Below, one piece after another: positions 30,938-44,380 of a stretch of DNA of 64,000 nucleotides. Below the pieces are notes generated by a model. The model saw only the letters and a program-made list of their open reading frames with translations. It made no database searches and had not been told where the DNA came from. How positions within the stretch are numbered: position 1 is the first letter of the stretch; the number at the start of each line of letters is the position of its first letter. The position numbers and the translations under genes are program-made. The DNA is from Acorus gramineus (lineage: Eukaryota > Streptophyta > Magnoliopsida > Acorales > Acoraceae). Location of the stretch: positions 396,482 through 460,481 of the forward strand of contig JAUJYN010000055.1 in assembly GCA_030737835.1 (NCBI GenBank), in the 5' to 3' direction.

Positions 30938-33435
30938 GTAACCTTTATTATGTTATTTTTATTGAGGATTTTTCTCGCTTTACTTGGATATATTTGATGC
31001 ATAGTCGTTCATAGTTGTTATCCGTTTATCAATCTTTTGTTACAATAATTTAAATTCAATTTTTCAAATGTATCAAGGTATTTCGCTCTGATTGCGTAGG
31101 AGAGTGCCGCTCTTGTGCTTTTTGTGATTATTTATCCTCCCAAGGCACTCACTCTACCACAGTTTTTCACTTCTTATGCTCACCAACAGGATGGGGTTAC
31201 TCAGCATAAACACCATCATATCCTCGAGACGGCCCAGTCCTTACTCCTCTATGCTTTTGTTCCTGTTCAGTTTTGGGGTGAGGCTGTTCTCACAAGTGTG
31301 TAACTCATCAATCGCACTCCTTCGTCTATCACTACTAGCATCTTCCCCTTTCTGTGTTTTCATCATAATCCTCCTGATTATTCTCATCTTCGTGTTTTTG
31401 GATGCACGTGTTTCATCCTCTTCCTCCTGTTGAGTGCACCAATTTGTCTCCTCGTGTGTCTTCATTGGGTATAGTAATGAACACAAAGGATATTGATGTT
31501 ATGTTTGTCACCTTCGAACATCCTATCATGTTACAATCATTGAGAATCATTTATACTACGCTCTTCCTTCGCCTCCTATTCCTCTTCCTCCATCCACGGT
31601 TGAAGAGGTTACATTTTTGGACTTTTCCATTCTTGACCTTTCCTCATCTTCCACTTTCGTTCTTGAGTCATCGATTCGCTCTGTACTTGACATCTCTTCA
31701 CCACCAATCTCCTCTTCACCTTTGCTGTCTTCATCACACTCTATTCAAGATGATTCACGTGGGAGATCCCTTCTTCTACACCTATTCCGGATGTTGCATA
31801 CCCAAAAGATGATTCTGCTTTAGTACTAGTTGCTCCTCGTCGCATTCCACCTTGCACTCGTCATCCTCCTCAACAACTTAGCTTGGTTGCCTCTTATTCC
31901 TTTTCTCCTATTTTTTAGTGTTTTCTTTCAACTATTTCCACTCATTCGGAGCCCCAATCATATCGTGAGGCTATCGGGATTCCAGATTAGGAAGATTCTA
32001 TGGCAGAGGAGCTTAGTGCATTATAGCGCACTCATACGTGAGACATTATACCAATTCCTCAAGGGAAGACTCCAATCAACTGTTAATGGGTTTATAAGAT
32101 ATAGACCAACTCTGATGATTTGATTAAGCGTCACAAGGCTCGGCTAGTTACCTGTGGTTTTACTCAACATCATGTTATTAATTATGATGAGACATTTGCT
32201 CTTGTAGCAAAGATGACGACTATTCGCACTTTGATTTTTGTTGCTTCTATTCGTCAGTGGCCCATTTATCAGCTTGATGTTAATAATGCCTTTCTTCATG
32301 ATAATTTATCAAAGAAGGTTTACATGAGTCCTCCTCCGGGCCTTCATCATCTATCTGATCACCTATATTATCTTCGACGCACTCTCTATGATCTCAACCA
32401 CACTCCTCATGCTTGGTTTGCTTGATTCATAATGCTATTAATGCTGTTTGATTTGTTCTAAATTCTTCTGATCTAGCTCTGTTTGTTTACACCTCTGATC
32501 ATCATCATAATATTCTGCTGCTTTATGTCGATGACATGAACATCATTGGCGACAATCCTTCCCACGTACAGTTGGTTGGATAACATCTTCAACGTCAGTT
32601 TGAGATGAAAGATCTTTGGCAATCTTATCCACAACGCAAGTATGACACTGACTTGATCGACCCTGCCTGTTTGACTGATGATTGCACTTCTCCTACCCCT
32701 CTTGAGTTTCATGCTAAGCTCCAACCAAATGATGCAGAATCTCTTATTAATGTCACCTGTTACCGGCAGCTTGTTGAGAGTCTCGTGTATCTCATTGTCA
32801 CTCGCCGTGACATTGCCTATGATGTGCATGTTGTTAGTCAGTTCGTTGCTACCCCTTGTACTATTCATTATGCGCGTATCTTTGGATTGTTCAATATCTT
32901 CGTGGAACCATATCGCGTGCTCTGTTGTTATCGTCTTCTTTTTCTCTTGAACTTCGGGCTTACACTGATGCTAATTGGACTGGAGATGTCACACATCAAA
33001 AATCCGTGACTGGTTTTTGTGCATTTCTTGGTGACTCGCTTATCTCTTGGAAGGCCAAGAAACAGGATATTGTTTCTCATTCGACTACTGATGCAGAATA
33101 TCGTGCTATGGCGCTCGCTACTACTGAGGTTGTTTGTCTACGGCGCCTCCTCTATGACATGAGTGTCATTCTATCTGTGCCTACTCCTCTATATTGACAC
33201 AACAAGGGCGCCATTCAGATTGTCAGTAATCCTGTTTTTCATGAACGTATGAAGCACATCAAGATCGACTGTCACTTCGTTCGTCATCAGTTTGTTGCAG
33301 GCACTATATCACTCCCACATATTTCCTCTTCTATTCAGTTATCTGACTTTTTCACAAAGTCGCATACACTTCAATGACATGTTTTCTTATTGAGCAAACT
33401 CTCGGTGTATGATCCACCATGAGTTTGAGAGGGGG
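30938..33435 (+). pseudogene. Ty1/copia relic, part 2: integrase, RT, RNase H
   Basis: From the GTAAC duplication the copia reading resumes with YYVIFIEDFSRFTWIYLM of the integrase core, then HHHILETAQSLLLYA. RT motifs follow: LDVNNAFLHDNL near 32270 and the catalytic LLYVDDMNII near 32520. RNase H shows TDANWTGD near 32955 and DAEYRAMA near 33095. Many stops and shifts are present. It ends at the purine-rich GAGTTTGAGAGGGGG before the copia LTR. Confidence 0.88.
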
Positions 33436-33463
33436 TGTTAAATGTGTATATACGTAAGGATTA
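33436..33463 (+). repeat. Copia 3' LTR, first 28 bp
   Basis: TGTTAAATGTGTATATACG follows the purine tract. It is interrupted after GATTA by a minus gypsy LTR and continues at 36537. Confidence 0.7.
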
Positions 33464-36400
33464 TGTCACGCCCCAGGGCGGCCGTCCCCGGGACGCGGCA
33501 AGTGTATATATGATATCAGTAAACAGGAGTTCAATAATATACTCACACAACAGCTAAAATGACAACACAGATAAAAGCAGGGATGACATGATATATACAC
33601 CAAATGCGGAAGCTAAAAGACTGAATCTGTAATCAAAACATACTACAGACTCGATACATAATCATATGTCCTGTGAGAGCCAACATGTCCATATACACAC
33701 AAATACAATCCATACATAATCCAAACTTGGTGACCAAGCACATAAATATATACATACAACAAAGAGAAGGATGCTGATGGCCTCAAAACTCGAGGGACGT
33801 GGCGCTACTCTGCTACTGGTGTAGTCGCTCGGGAAGCTCCTCCTTCAAGTCCTCCTCAGTGATCACTGAAAAAGATTTTATGCGAGGGGTGAGCCACACG
33901 CTCAGTGAATAGCACAACCCATGCATACAGTTTATATTAACCACAATTTATAGCAAAAAGCCTCAAAGTGGCATAATCAATCACAAGTCCGGTGGTTCGC
34001 TACATCGCCGAACCACCACCACACCCTCACCCTCACCCTCACCCCTCAATAGGTGACAAAGGGTATTGGGACTTAATGGGCTGATAATCATCCATACACA
34101 ATCCTGTGGGTCGCCGCATCGCCGGCCCACCATACCCTCACCCTCACCCCTCAATAGGTGACATAGGCTCTTGGGACTAACTAGGCTGTTGGTCACCCTT
34201 GGTCCACCGATAGTCTCTCCCCACTCCGTAGGTCGTTTGGCCACTCCCACATTCAGCACAGTCCTTCTACCAAATCAGGAGGTGCCTACTGATGGGAGCC
34301 CCTGCACGGGACAACCTTTCTAACGCTGAGGTAGTCTCTACACGGATCCAACGAAGGGAACAGAACAGCCTATCCATCGCATATGATCCACTCGGATCCG
34401 CTGACAGCACATCTCTACAACTCTAATGTCTTGAATTCTTTCAAAATTCCTCCAGCGCGCATAACCAAGATGCGGGGAAATAAATAAGACAAAAATGAGG
34501 AAAAGAGACCTTGGGAGGGCAACCTGAGGTCCCGATGTAGGACATCCCGCCAACCAAACAAAGAACACGGAGTACCCTAACCCGGGTCTCAATGTTAACC
34601 TCGCAAGGCCCCCTTATATTCCCCAAAGCATGCTAACAATATTACAAGTTTGCATTTAAGTAAATAAATCAAACTAATAGGACGCATGCATAGGTCAGGG
34701 CTTTCCTAGCATGATAACGAGGTGACAGGATGCACGGCTCATGCACATATCCTAAGGGTGCAAGTCCCTAACATACAAGTCTAGGGTGGCATGCATTCTA
34801 CACACACATCATGCTTACATGCTTTACAATACAACAGTTAATACTAACTATGTGCCCCAGGGGAGGACGGTACACGCCCAAAGCATGTAACGCCTCCCAA
34901 ACTGGGTTGGGTTGTCCCACTCACCGGAAGTCGGGTCGACGCGCGACCGTCCGTCGAGATCTGCAAGACAGGGTATCAATTGGTGAGTAAAATCCTCAAA
35001 TACCTCAAAATACAAGAAATACACAAATAAATACCCAAAATCCCAAAATCAAACACCCAATACTCGGGCAAACGTGCATACGACCCGCACGCACGCACGC
35101 TAGCCCGAGCACCCCGGTAACCACCCGCACCCCCGGCAGCCACCCGCACGGCCACCCGACCGCCTGGGTGCTCTGCCGCGCCTCAGCCCGCGCACCCAGC
35201 GCACCGCCGGGCCCTGCCCGCCGCCTGGACACGCCGCCGAGCCTCCCGGGTGCACCGCGCGCCCTTTGCGCCCCAGCGCAGCCGCCCGCGCACACCCCGC
35301 ACGCCTTGCGCTGGCCCGCGAGCACCCCGCACGCCCCGCGCGCACCGCCTCGCCGCGCCCCGCGCGCACCACTGCTGCCTCGCCGCGCCCCGCGCGCACC
35401 ACTGCTGCCTCGTCGCACCCCGTGCGCACCACCGCTGCCTCGCCGCGCGCCGCGCGCACCCCGCGCGCACCTCCCCTGCCTCGCCACGCGCGCACTCCGT
35501 GCGCACAGCTCTCCGCACCAGTCGCTCGAGCAGCTCCTCGCACCAGCCGCTCGGCCAGCTCCTCACACCAGCCGCTCGACCAGCACCTCGCACCAGCCGG
35601 TCGACCAGCACCTCGCACCAGCCGCTCGATCAGCAACCCCAGCACACCCGCGCACAGCGCCCAGCACGCGCGCCCTGCTGGCCTCCAGCTCCCCCCGAGC
35701 GCACGCCCGCGCGCACACGCCCGCGCGCGCCCAGCCTGCTGCGCTGCCTGTGCTGCTGCCTGTGCTGCCTACTGCCCGAAACAGAACCCCCCCATGCCCG
35801 AGCACCTCCACCACCCATCCAACGGCCTCCGACCACCCCCAACCACCTCCGACAGCCTCCCACAGCCGCCGACCACCACCCAAACACAAAACCCCCCTCC
35901 TAACATGCATCTAAGCCAAAAAGAAGAGGAAAAAGAGCATACCAAGGGGAGGAAGAGGTGTCCGGTTGCTCTCCGCGCACCGAAACGCTCCCCCAACGGT
36001 CTCTACCACCAAGACCTACCCCCACCTCCGATTTGGCTCGGATCTGAGGAGAAGAGAGGGCGGATGGGAGGGCTAGGTTGGCCGGAATCGGGATTTGAAA
36101 GCACCGGGGTGTAGATCGGGACCCGATCTACACTTTCTATGCTTTAGGTTTTTGGGTTTGAGGGCTCTAAGGGGCTCAAATGGAAGAAAAGGAGAGAGGG
36201 GAGAGAGAGAAAGCTTTGGTAGGGATGATGAATAGTGACAACTAAATATTAGATTTCATTTATATAGACAAATCACTTAAAGTACCCGGATACGCCCCGG
36301 AACTGTGAAATTTCAAAAACGTTACCGGAATTCGATGAAATTTTTATGAGTGGCTTAGAATGGCACCACGACACATAATATGCAGTTAGATTTTCAACCG

Positions 36401-36531
36401 GAGTCCTCAAACACAGGACGATAGCTAACAGTCCAAAATTTTGCGGTTCCGATCGAAAAACGAAAAAACTCAAAAACTGCCAAAATGCTCCAATGGTTAC
36501 CAGCAAGCCAAAAAGTGACACATATATAACA
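33464..36531 (-). repeat. Solo family I LTR with GATTA target duplication
   Basis: The 3068-bp LTR lies between GATTA at 33459-33463 and GATTA at 36532-36536, with no internal sequence. On the minus strand it has a TATA (near 36260), the 21-bp palindrome (36111-36131), a donor (GTATGC; intron from 35942), a GC-rich block (about 35100-35760), a mini-exon (34960-34925) and a single GGCCTTGCGAGG module (about 34618-34510). Confidence 0.93.
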
Positions 36532-36536
36532 GATTA

Positions 36537-36639
36537 AGGGTAGATTAGTCTTTTTCTTTTTTCCATTTTTGTAATATACATATTGGGTACAAACCTTAAT
36601 AATATTTTGGTTCATTCTCTTTAATTCCTAATTCTAACA
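36537..36639 (+). repeat. Copia 3' LTR, remaining part
   Basis: The sequence after the GATTA duplication ends TTCTAACA, complementary in form to the TGTTA start. The two pieces would make an LTR of only about 130 bp. Its 5' partner is not in the window, so the end is inferred from the inverted ends. Confidence 0.55.
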
Positions 36640-37286
36640 ATACACTTAGTCTGTTTTGCAACCTGTTTTACAACCATATACACTATGACAACATAGTATA
36701 TACTATGCTATCATAGTGTGTGGGACTCTATCATAGCGTATGACGTAAAACAATTTATCATTTTTTCAACACGAAAAAAATACATTAATGTATCTCAATA
36801 TATACTTTATTTCAATAACATCATGTACACCAATAGGAGAGTGTATGATTTTTTTAAAAAAACAAAATCGGTGTGAGCTGCAATTGGGGTTGCAAATGGG
36901 TTGGACATATCATTTTCCAAAGATTTTAGAAATAAAAATAAAAAATTAAACCCATGGGGGGATGGGACCCCCTGTTCCAAGGTGCCTTTGCCACTACTGT
37001 ACATACAGACAATATATATTTTTTTTAACAAAAGATAGACATTGCATTACGATTGAAAAATCAATACAAAATCCGAATTTTAGAGACGAGAAATGAGAGA
37101 ATACTTTGAATGAAAAAGCATAAAAAGAACATAGGGAGGAAGCCCCAGACAGCAGCCACGGAAGAAACTTAGGTAGACGAGTGACTACCTAAATCCTAAG
37201 AGCTCGACTAGCATGTAAGGCCCCCAGCCATCGACAATCATCCTCCTTCCACGGAAATTGATCGACATATTTCTGGATATAAAATG
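36640..37286. other. Intergenic stretch, possible LINE 3' end (minus)
   Basis: No gene is supported. Around 36995-37040, read on the minus strand, ATGCAATGTCTATCTTTTG is followed by a T/A-rich run. This is reminiscent of a LINE 3' end, but no RT motif was found upstream. The last bases (AAATG at 37282-37286) are the left target duplication of element D. Confidence 0.3.
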
Positions 37287-38681
37287 TGTTAGGCCTGTGT
37301 CATTTGGAGGCATATATTTTTTCGATCGGAGTCGCTAAAATTTTAATTTTTAGCTACCTGCAGGATTTGGAGTACTCTGATTGAAAATCTGTCTGCATGA
37401 TTGTTCTCCTGGTATTGGCATTGGCCTACCTATAAATTCGCGTCGCATTCTGACATCTTTGTAGAAGTTATGCATTCCGATTGGTATTCAGATTTAATTT
37501 TGTTAATATTGAAGATGAAGAGGTTTAAATATGATTTTATCATGAGAAGTTCAGTTTTGAGTTAGCTTTCATACAAAAGTGTAATTGGATCAACTGGATT
37601 CATGTAGTAAAAGTTATGGGTATTTTTCCAAGTATACCCCGGGGATGAGAAAATCCTGGCAGCAGCCCTGTTTGATGTTTAGCTCACATTTTGAAATAGC
37701 TGGAGGGGTTATTTAATCTGAGCATAAACATGAAAGTTGTAGATAATCTTCTTGGCTTTCCAGTGGATTTTGAATTGTGCAATTCGGAGCTATATTGAGG
37801 AAGTTATGGCTGTTCTAGTGAAGCATGTACAGAATTTCGGGTCATGGACGATTTTTGTCCTTTGAACCCCACTTTGGCTATATAATGTCCTCCCCCCCAA
37901 ATGTCTCCTCTCTCACTCTCTTTGGTCCAGCCCTCTTGAGTGTGTTTGGTAGAGTTTTAGAAGGGGAAGATGAGGAAGAAGTGCTTGGAAGAGCAAAGAA
38001 GAGAAGGTGTGTGCCATTGTTGTTGTCTCTTCCCTCTCCTCCTTCTATTGCTCCCCCCTAATGTTATCCATGGATCCCCCCTCCCCTCTGGTTCAGCAAG
38101 AAGAAGAGGAATGAAGGCTGAAGTGGTGGTAGTGGTGGTGGTGGTTGAGGTGGTCATGGGCGTGCTTGCAAGCTCCCACACCTCCCCCTTCCCTTTCACC
38201 TTCTCTTGGTAAGCTTTCCCCTCTCTTTTTTTCTTCTGATTTTTCAGCTCATTGGGTGTGTTGGGAGGTGGTGCATGCTAAGTGTTTGTGTTTTGGTTTG
38301 TGTGTGCTTGGTTGCTTGGGTGTAGGGGTGTCGACGTGCCCGTGTGTCTACTGCCTTGTGTGTGCTGCCTGTGCCCAGCATGCTCTGTCTGTTGCCTTGC
38401 CAGCACTAGAACTCATGCCCAGCGGCTGTGCCCAGCATGCCCTGCCAGCACCTGCGTCTGTGCCCAGCGCATCCTGCGGAGTGCCCTGCGTCTGTGCCCA
38501 GCGAGCCCTGCGGCGTGCCCTGCGCTGTGCCCAGCGCACCCTGCGTCTGTGCTCAGCAATCTCTGCGGCGTGCCCTGCGTCTGTGCCCGGCGTGCCCTGC
38601 GCCTGTGCTCAGTGCGTCCTGCGATGTTCCCTATGACTGTGCCCAGCGCGCCTTGCCCTGCCTGTGCATCCCGAGTGCTGC
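37287..38681 (+). repeat. 5' LTR of element D, piece 1 (family III U3)
   Basis: It begins TGTTAGGCCTGTGTCATTTGG, with a TATA (TATATAA at 37879) and a CTTG|GTAAGC donor-like site at 38209. The start of the C/G-rich CTGTGCCCAGC repeats follows. It stops at GCTGC (38677-38681), where a solo LTR is inserted. Confidence 0.88.
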
Positions 38682-41250
38682 TGTCACGCCCCATGGCGGC
38701 CATCCCCGAGACGCGGCAATGGCATATATAATATCAGCAGTCTATGCAGGAGATCAATAACATACTCTAAACAACATAAAAAAAATGGCAACACAGACAA
38801 CAAAGAGGCTGACATAATATATACAAATAGCGGAAGCTCAAACGACTGAGTCTGTAATTCAAAGACATATTACAGACCCGATACATAATCAACTGTCCTG
38901 TGAGAGCCAATATATACAATGACATCCAAATACACAAACGTGTGCCCAAGCACAGAATGCAATACATATAATAAAAAGGGGATGCTGATGGCCTCTCACT
39001 CGCAGAACGTGACGCTGCTCCGCTATTGCTGATGTGCCTCGGGGAGCTCCTCCTTCAGATCCGACTCAGATATCACTGGAGAAAAAAATATGCGAGGGGT
39101 GAGCATCACCCTCAGTGAATAGCACAACCCATGCATCACAATTCATATTAACCTCAATTAATTATAGCCCCTAACACGGGAACAACTACACATTCTAGTG
39201 GGTCGTCTCATCGCCAACCCACTTCCCCTCCCCTCACCCTCACCCTTTCCGAGGGGTGACATGGGCCTCTTGGGGCATACTAGACCGCTTTCCACCCCTG
39301 GCCCCACCGGGTAGCCTCTCCCACCCTCATAGCCTCCACCTGGTATACTCCCACGATCAGCACAGTCCGACGCATCGGAGGCACCTACAGATGGGAGCCC
39401 TCTGTCAGGCCAGCTAACGCCGGGGAGTTCCTACCTCGGATCCCAACCATAAGGAGAAGACAGCCTACTCACGCGGATATGATCCTCTTGGATCCGTCGA
39501 CACCGATTGTAACTCTACTAATGTCATGAATTCTCAAGAATTCCTCCAGGGCGCATAACTAAGATGCGGGGAGACATATTATAACAACAAGGTTATAATA
39601 TTCTCTAAGGCATGCTCACATTTGATTTAATTAAATTAAACTAGGTGGGAACATGCACAGGTCGGGGCAAGGTGTCTAGGCATGCATAGGCCTCTAACAT
39701 GATGTAAGGGTGCATATCCCTAGCATACAAATCTAAGGTGGCATGGATACATCATAATATTCATGCAAAGCATAGTTTACATTTAATACTAGCTAATATG
39801 CAACTATGGTGCCCCAGGGGAGGGCAATGCACGCCTACGTGCATCGAACGCCTCCCTACTAGGTTGGATTGTCCCACTCACCAACACCCGGGTCGTCGCG
39901 TGACCGCCCGTCAAGATCTGCAAGACATGGGTAATCAAAATGGTGAGTAATTACACAAATACATAAGAAATACGCTAGAAATACCCAACACTCGGACAAG
40001 CATGCATACGGGCCCGCACGCACGCTAGTCCGAGTGCCCCGACATCCTCCCGCACCCACGGGCAGCCATGCGCACGGCCACCCGCACGCGCACGCACGGG
40101 TGCGCACGCACGCACGCACGCCCGTGCCCCGGGCGCACTGCCGCGCCCCAGCCCGCGCGCCCAGACACGCTGCCGCGCGTCCAGCCCTGCGTCTACCCGC
40201 GCATACTGCGCGTCTGCGCAGCACCCCGCGCGCACCCCGCGCACTGCGCCCCCGTGCAGCACCACCCGCGCACGCCCGCGCGCCTGCGTGTACGCGCGCG
40301 CGCCCGCCAGCGCATCCGCCTGCGCGCGCAGACTGGTGCGCACGCGCGCGGATGACCCTGCACACGCACCCGAGCCCTTCCCACCACCTCCCTCAGCCCT
40401 CCCACACCCCTAATACACATGCATGCCATGCATACTCCATAACACACCCTAACATGCATCTAAACCTAGCTAGGGGAGGAGAAAAGCTTACCCAAAAGGA
40501 GGAAGAACCAACGGAGGAACTTGGGTGCCCTTCGCGCACCGAATCACCACCACCAAAGACACCACCACCAAGCCTCTTCTCAGCCCAAGAATGGATGAAA
40601 ACAGAGGAGAAAGGGAGCTAAGAGAGGAGGTAGAGAAAGGGGGAAACCAAAAATAAAACCATGGGAAGGTAGATCAAGACCTCACCTTCCTTTTTCCCTT
40701 CTTTGGCTTTTCTTTTTTCCACTCTAACTAGATCAAATGGGGGATTTAAAGAGAGGGAATGTGAGATTTGTGTTTGAGTGAGAGAGAGAATAAGATTAAT
40801 AATGAAGAGGGGGTGCACGCCCACTTAAGGGGCCACACACACACACACACACTCACACACACACTCACACTTAGAAAAATTTAGGTTTTGGTGAACTTTG
40901 ACTTGGGTCAACCTAACCACACTAACAAACAAAAATATTTGACCAAGTCAAGGGTCAAACTTGACTTGGTCAAGTCTCCCAATGACTTTTCGCTTGGTCA
41001 AAACCCGAATACGATTCAGAACTGTGAAATTCTGAAACGTTACCGGAATTCGATGAAATTTTCGTGAGTGGCTTGAAATGGCACCAGGACACATAATGTG
41101 CAGTTAGATTTTCAATCGGAGTTCTCAAGCTCATAATGATAGCCAAAAGTTTGAAATTTTAGCGGTTCCGATCGAAAAAAGAAAAAAACTGAAAAACTGC
41201 CAGAATGCTCCAATGGTGACCAGAAGGCTAAAAGTGACACATATATAACA
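38682..41250 (-). repeat. Solo family I LTR with GCTGC target duplication
   Basis: The 2569-bp LTR lies between GCTGC at 38677-38681 and 41251-41255. It is of the same type as 3380-6076, with a W-box-like cluster (about 40900-41000), a (CA)n tract (about 40840), a donor TTGG|GTAAGC (intron from 40491), a GC-rich block (about 40000-40350) and a mini-exon (39917-39882). It keeps both intervals that the LTR at 57730 lacks, though the CAG of the first reads CAT here. Confidence 0.93.
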
Positions 41251-41255
41251 GCTGC

Positions 41256-41742
41256 CCCGCATGTGCGTGCCTCCCCCTGCATGCATGCTGCCCCGCTTGC
41301 CCTACTCGCATGCTGCCTCGCGATGCGCGACGACCTGAGTTGCTGTGAGTGGTTTGATCCAACCCTTTGGGATGCGCTCGATGCACATAGTCACGCATCG
41401 TGCATCCATGGGGCTTATTTGCACCCTAAATATGCTAGATATTTGAATGCTAGGATTGTATAGCTCGTATATTGCGTAGAACCCTCTTTTCTACCATATA
41501 CTTGCCCATGTATCATAATCATGTGTTAATTATTATTTATGCTTGCACCCTTCGTGTATGGGCATGTGTCATGTGTTTTTATGAATGTATAGAATATGGC
41601 ATGTCTTAGGTAGTCCCTATGAGAAATGCTATCATATTAATTAGAATATCCAGCATGATTAAGTTTGGGTTAATAACGGGTACATGCCTAATATTCTCTT
41701 GCGATAAGACTCGAGGGCATGGTGTAGTTTTGCGCTCATGAT
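41256..41742 (+). repeat. 5' LTR of element D, piece 2
   Basis: It continues the family III LTR after the GCTGC duplication with CCCGCATGTGCGTGCCTCC and the GCGCGACGACC...GTGAGTGG motif near 41325. It ends at ATGAT (41738-41742), the left duplication of element E. Confidence 0.87.
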
Positions 41743-44358
41743 TGTTATGCCTATGTCATTTGGAGCAGTCTGATTGAAAATTTGGCTACATAATTTTTCT
41801 CCTCGAAGTTATGTATTTCCAATTTGGTATTTGGATTTGATTTTGTTAAAATCCAAGATGAAGAGGTTTAAATATGATTTTATTATGAGATGCTCAGTTT
41901 CGAGTTAGCTTTCATACAAAAGTGGAATTAGATCAACTGGATTCCTGTAGTAAAAGTTATGGGTATTTTTCCAAGTATACCCCGGGGATGAAAAATTCTG
42001 GCAGCAGCCCTGTTCAATGTTTAGCTCACATTTCGGAATAGCTGGAGGGATTATTGGATCGTGGCATAAACATGAAAGTTGTAGATAATCTTCTTGGCTT
42101 TCCAACGGACTTTGAATTGTGCAATTCGGAGCTATATTGAGGAAGTTATGGCTGTTATAGTGAAGCATGCTCAGAATTTCTAGTCAAGGATAAATAGGTC
42201 ATTTCTACCCCTCCTTTAGATATTTATGTGCCAAAATATCTCTCCCTCTCTCTCTCCCACTCACACGTCTACACTTTCTTGGCTCTCTCTTCTCTCTTCC
42301 CCCCCCCCCCCCCCAAGTGTTTGTATTATCTCCTCAAAGAGAAGAGAAGGAGAAGGTGCAAGTGCAAGTCTAGGGTTGTGTAAGTGTTGTTGTTGTTGTT
42401 GATCTCCTCTCGCTCAAGTTCTCTTTCATGAACTTTTCCCCCCTGATTTGTAGCCAAAGGAGGGCTGGGGAAGGCTGAGGAGGTGGTGGTTGAGGTGGTC
42501 GCGGGTGCGTCGAGGGCCCCCGAACCTCCCCCTTTCATTTCCCCTCCCAAGGTGAGCCTTTCCCCTTCTTTTCTTGGTTTTTCTTAGGGATGGTTGGGGA
42601 GCTCATGCATGTTGGGTAGATGTGTTAGAATGTGTGTGAGGGGTTGGGGAGGGTTAAAAAGGGGTTAGGGAAGAGTGGGAGCGCGTTGGGGGTTGTCTGC
42701 GCGCGTGCGTAGGCAGGCGCTCGAGCAGGAGGGTGCTGGCAGGCGCAGGCGAGCGCGCAGACGCGCGCGGGCGCCTGCGCGCGGAGTGGGCGCGTGAGTG
42801 CCCGCGGGCACTGGCGCGAGCGGGGGTGTGGGCGAGTGCGCATGGGCGCGAGCGGGGGTGCGGGCGAGTGCGCACGGGCGCGCGCGAGCGTGCGCGCTCT
42901 GGGGCATGCGTGGGGCTGCCCAGGGTCTCGGGTAGGTGCAGGGGCACCCGGGCATGTGTGCGTACGCGCGTGCTCGCATGCGTACGAGTCCGTATGCGTG
43001 CATGTCTAAGTCTTTGGTATTTCTAGTAAATTTCATGTATATTTGTGTAGTTTACTCACCATATTGAATGCCCATGTCTTGCAGATCTTGGCGAACGGTC
43101 ACGCAACGACCCGGGTTGCGGTGAGTGGGTCAATCCAACCCAGTAGGGAGGCGTTCGATGCACGTAGGCGTGCATTGCCCTCCCCTGGGGCACCATAATT
43201 GCATATTAACTTGTGTCAATGAAAAACTATGTTAATGCATGTTTTACTATGATGTAACCATGTCATATTAGACATTGTATGCTAGGGATATACATCCATG
43301 TATCATGTATAGAGACTCATACATGTCTAGACACCATGTCCCATGCTTGAAAAGCCTTGATCTATGCATGTTTCCCATTTAGTTTAATTTAATTAAATCA
43401 AAATGAGATTATATTGGTATAAGCATGCCTTAGAAAATATTATAACTTTGTTATTATAATATATGTTTCCCCGCATCTCAGTTATGCGCCCTGGAGGAAT
43501 TCTTGAGAATTCATGACATTAGTAGTGTTAGAAATCGTTGTCGACGGATCCAAGAGGATCGTATCCGTGTGAGTAGGCTGTTTTCTCCCCTTCGTTGGAT
43601 CCGAGTAGGGACTCCCCGGCGTTGGGAAAGCTGTCCTGACAGAGGGCTCCCATCTGTAGGTACCACCGATGCGTTCGGAGGGTACTGATCGTGGGAGTAT
43701 ACCAGGTAGAGGCTACGCGAGGGAGAGGCTACTGGTGGACCAAGGGTGGAGAGCAGTCTAGTCTGTCCCAAAAGGCCCATGTCACCCCTTAAAGGGTGAG
43801 GGTGAGGGTGGGGTGGGTCGGCGATGTTACGACCCACTAGCTTGTACAGTTACTCCCGTTTAGGGACTTTAATTATTATAAGGTTAATATGAGTTGTGTT
43901 GCATAGATTGTGCCATTCACTGAGCGTGTGGCTCACCCCTCGCATATTCTTTTCCTCCAGTTGTTACTGAGTCGGATCTGAAGGAGGAGCTCCCCGAGGC
44001 ATCACATCAGTAGCGGAGCAGCGTTCACGTTTTGGGTTCTACGAGTGAGAGGCCATCAGCATCCCCTTCTTTGCTTGTATGTATTGTTATCCGTGCTTGG
44101 GCACAACACTTGTATATGGATGTCTTTGTTTATATTGGCTCTCACAGGACAGTTGATTATGTATTTGGTCTGTAATATGTCTTTGAATTACAACTCAGTC
44201 GTTTAAGCTTCCGCTATATGTATATATATTATGTCAGCTACATTATTGATTGTGTTGTCATTTTCGATGTTGTTTAGAGTCTTTTATTGATCTCCTGTAT
44301 GGACTGCTGATATTATATATTTGCCACGTATCGGGGACGGCCGCCCTGGGGCGTGACA
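41743..44358 (+). repeat. 5' LTR of element E (family II U3)
   Basis: It begins TGTTATGCCTATGTCATTTGG and ends GCGTGACA. U3 differs from family I and resembles family III. It has a C run (about 42300), a donor AAG|GTGAGC (GT at 42552), a GC-rich block (about 42690-42990), a mini-exon (43085-43120), a G-tract cluster (43794-43817) and a CAG at 43960. The downstream half closely resembles family I. Confidence 0.93.
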
Positions 44359-44363
44359 AAAGT

Positions 44364-44380
44364 TGGTATCAGAGCCTGGT
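44364..44380 (+). other. Primer-binding site of element E (tRNA-iMet)
   Basis: TGGTATCAGAGCCTGGT lies five bases after the 5' LTR, identical to the site at 24654. Confidence 0.93.

Noticed and set aside
37954..38215. Overlapping small frames with Val/Ser/Thr runs (also at 57364-57630) as genes
   Set aside because: They lie in the CT- and GTGGTG-rich leader of the family III LTR, occur in both D LTRs as repeat copies, and carry no domain.
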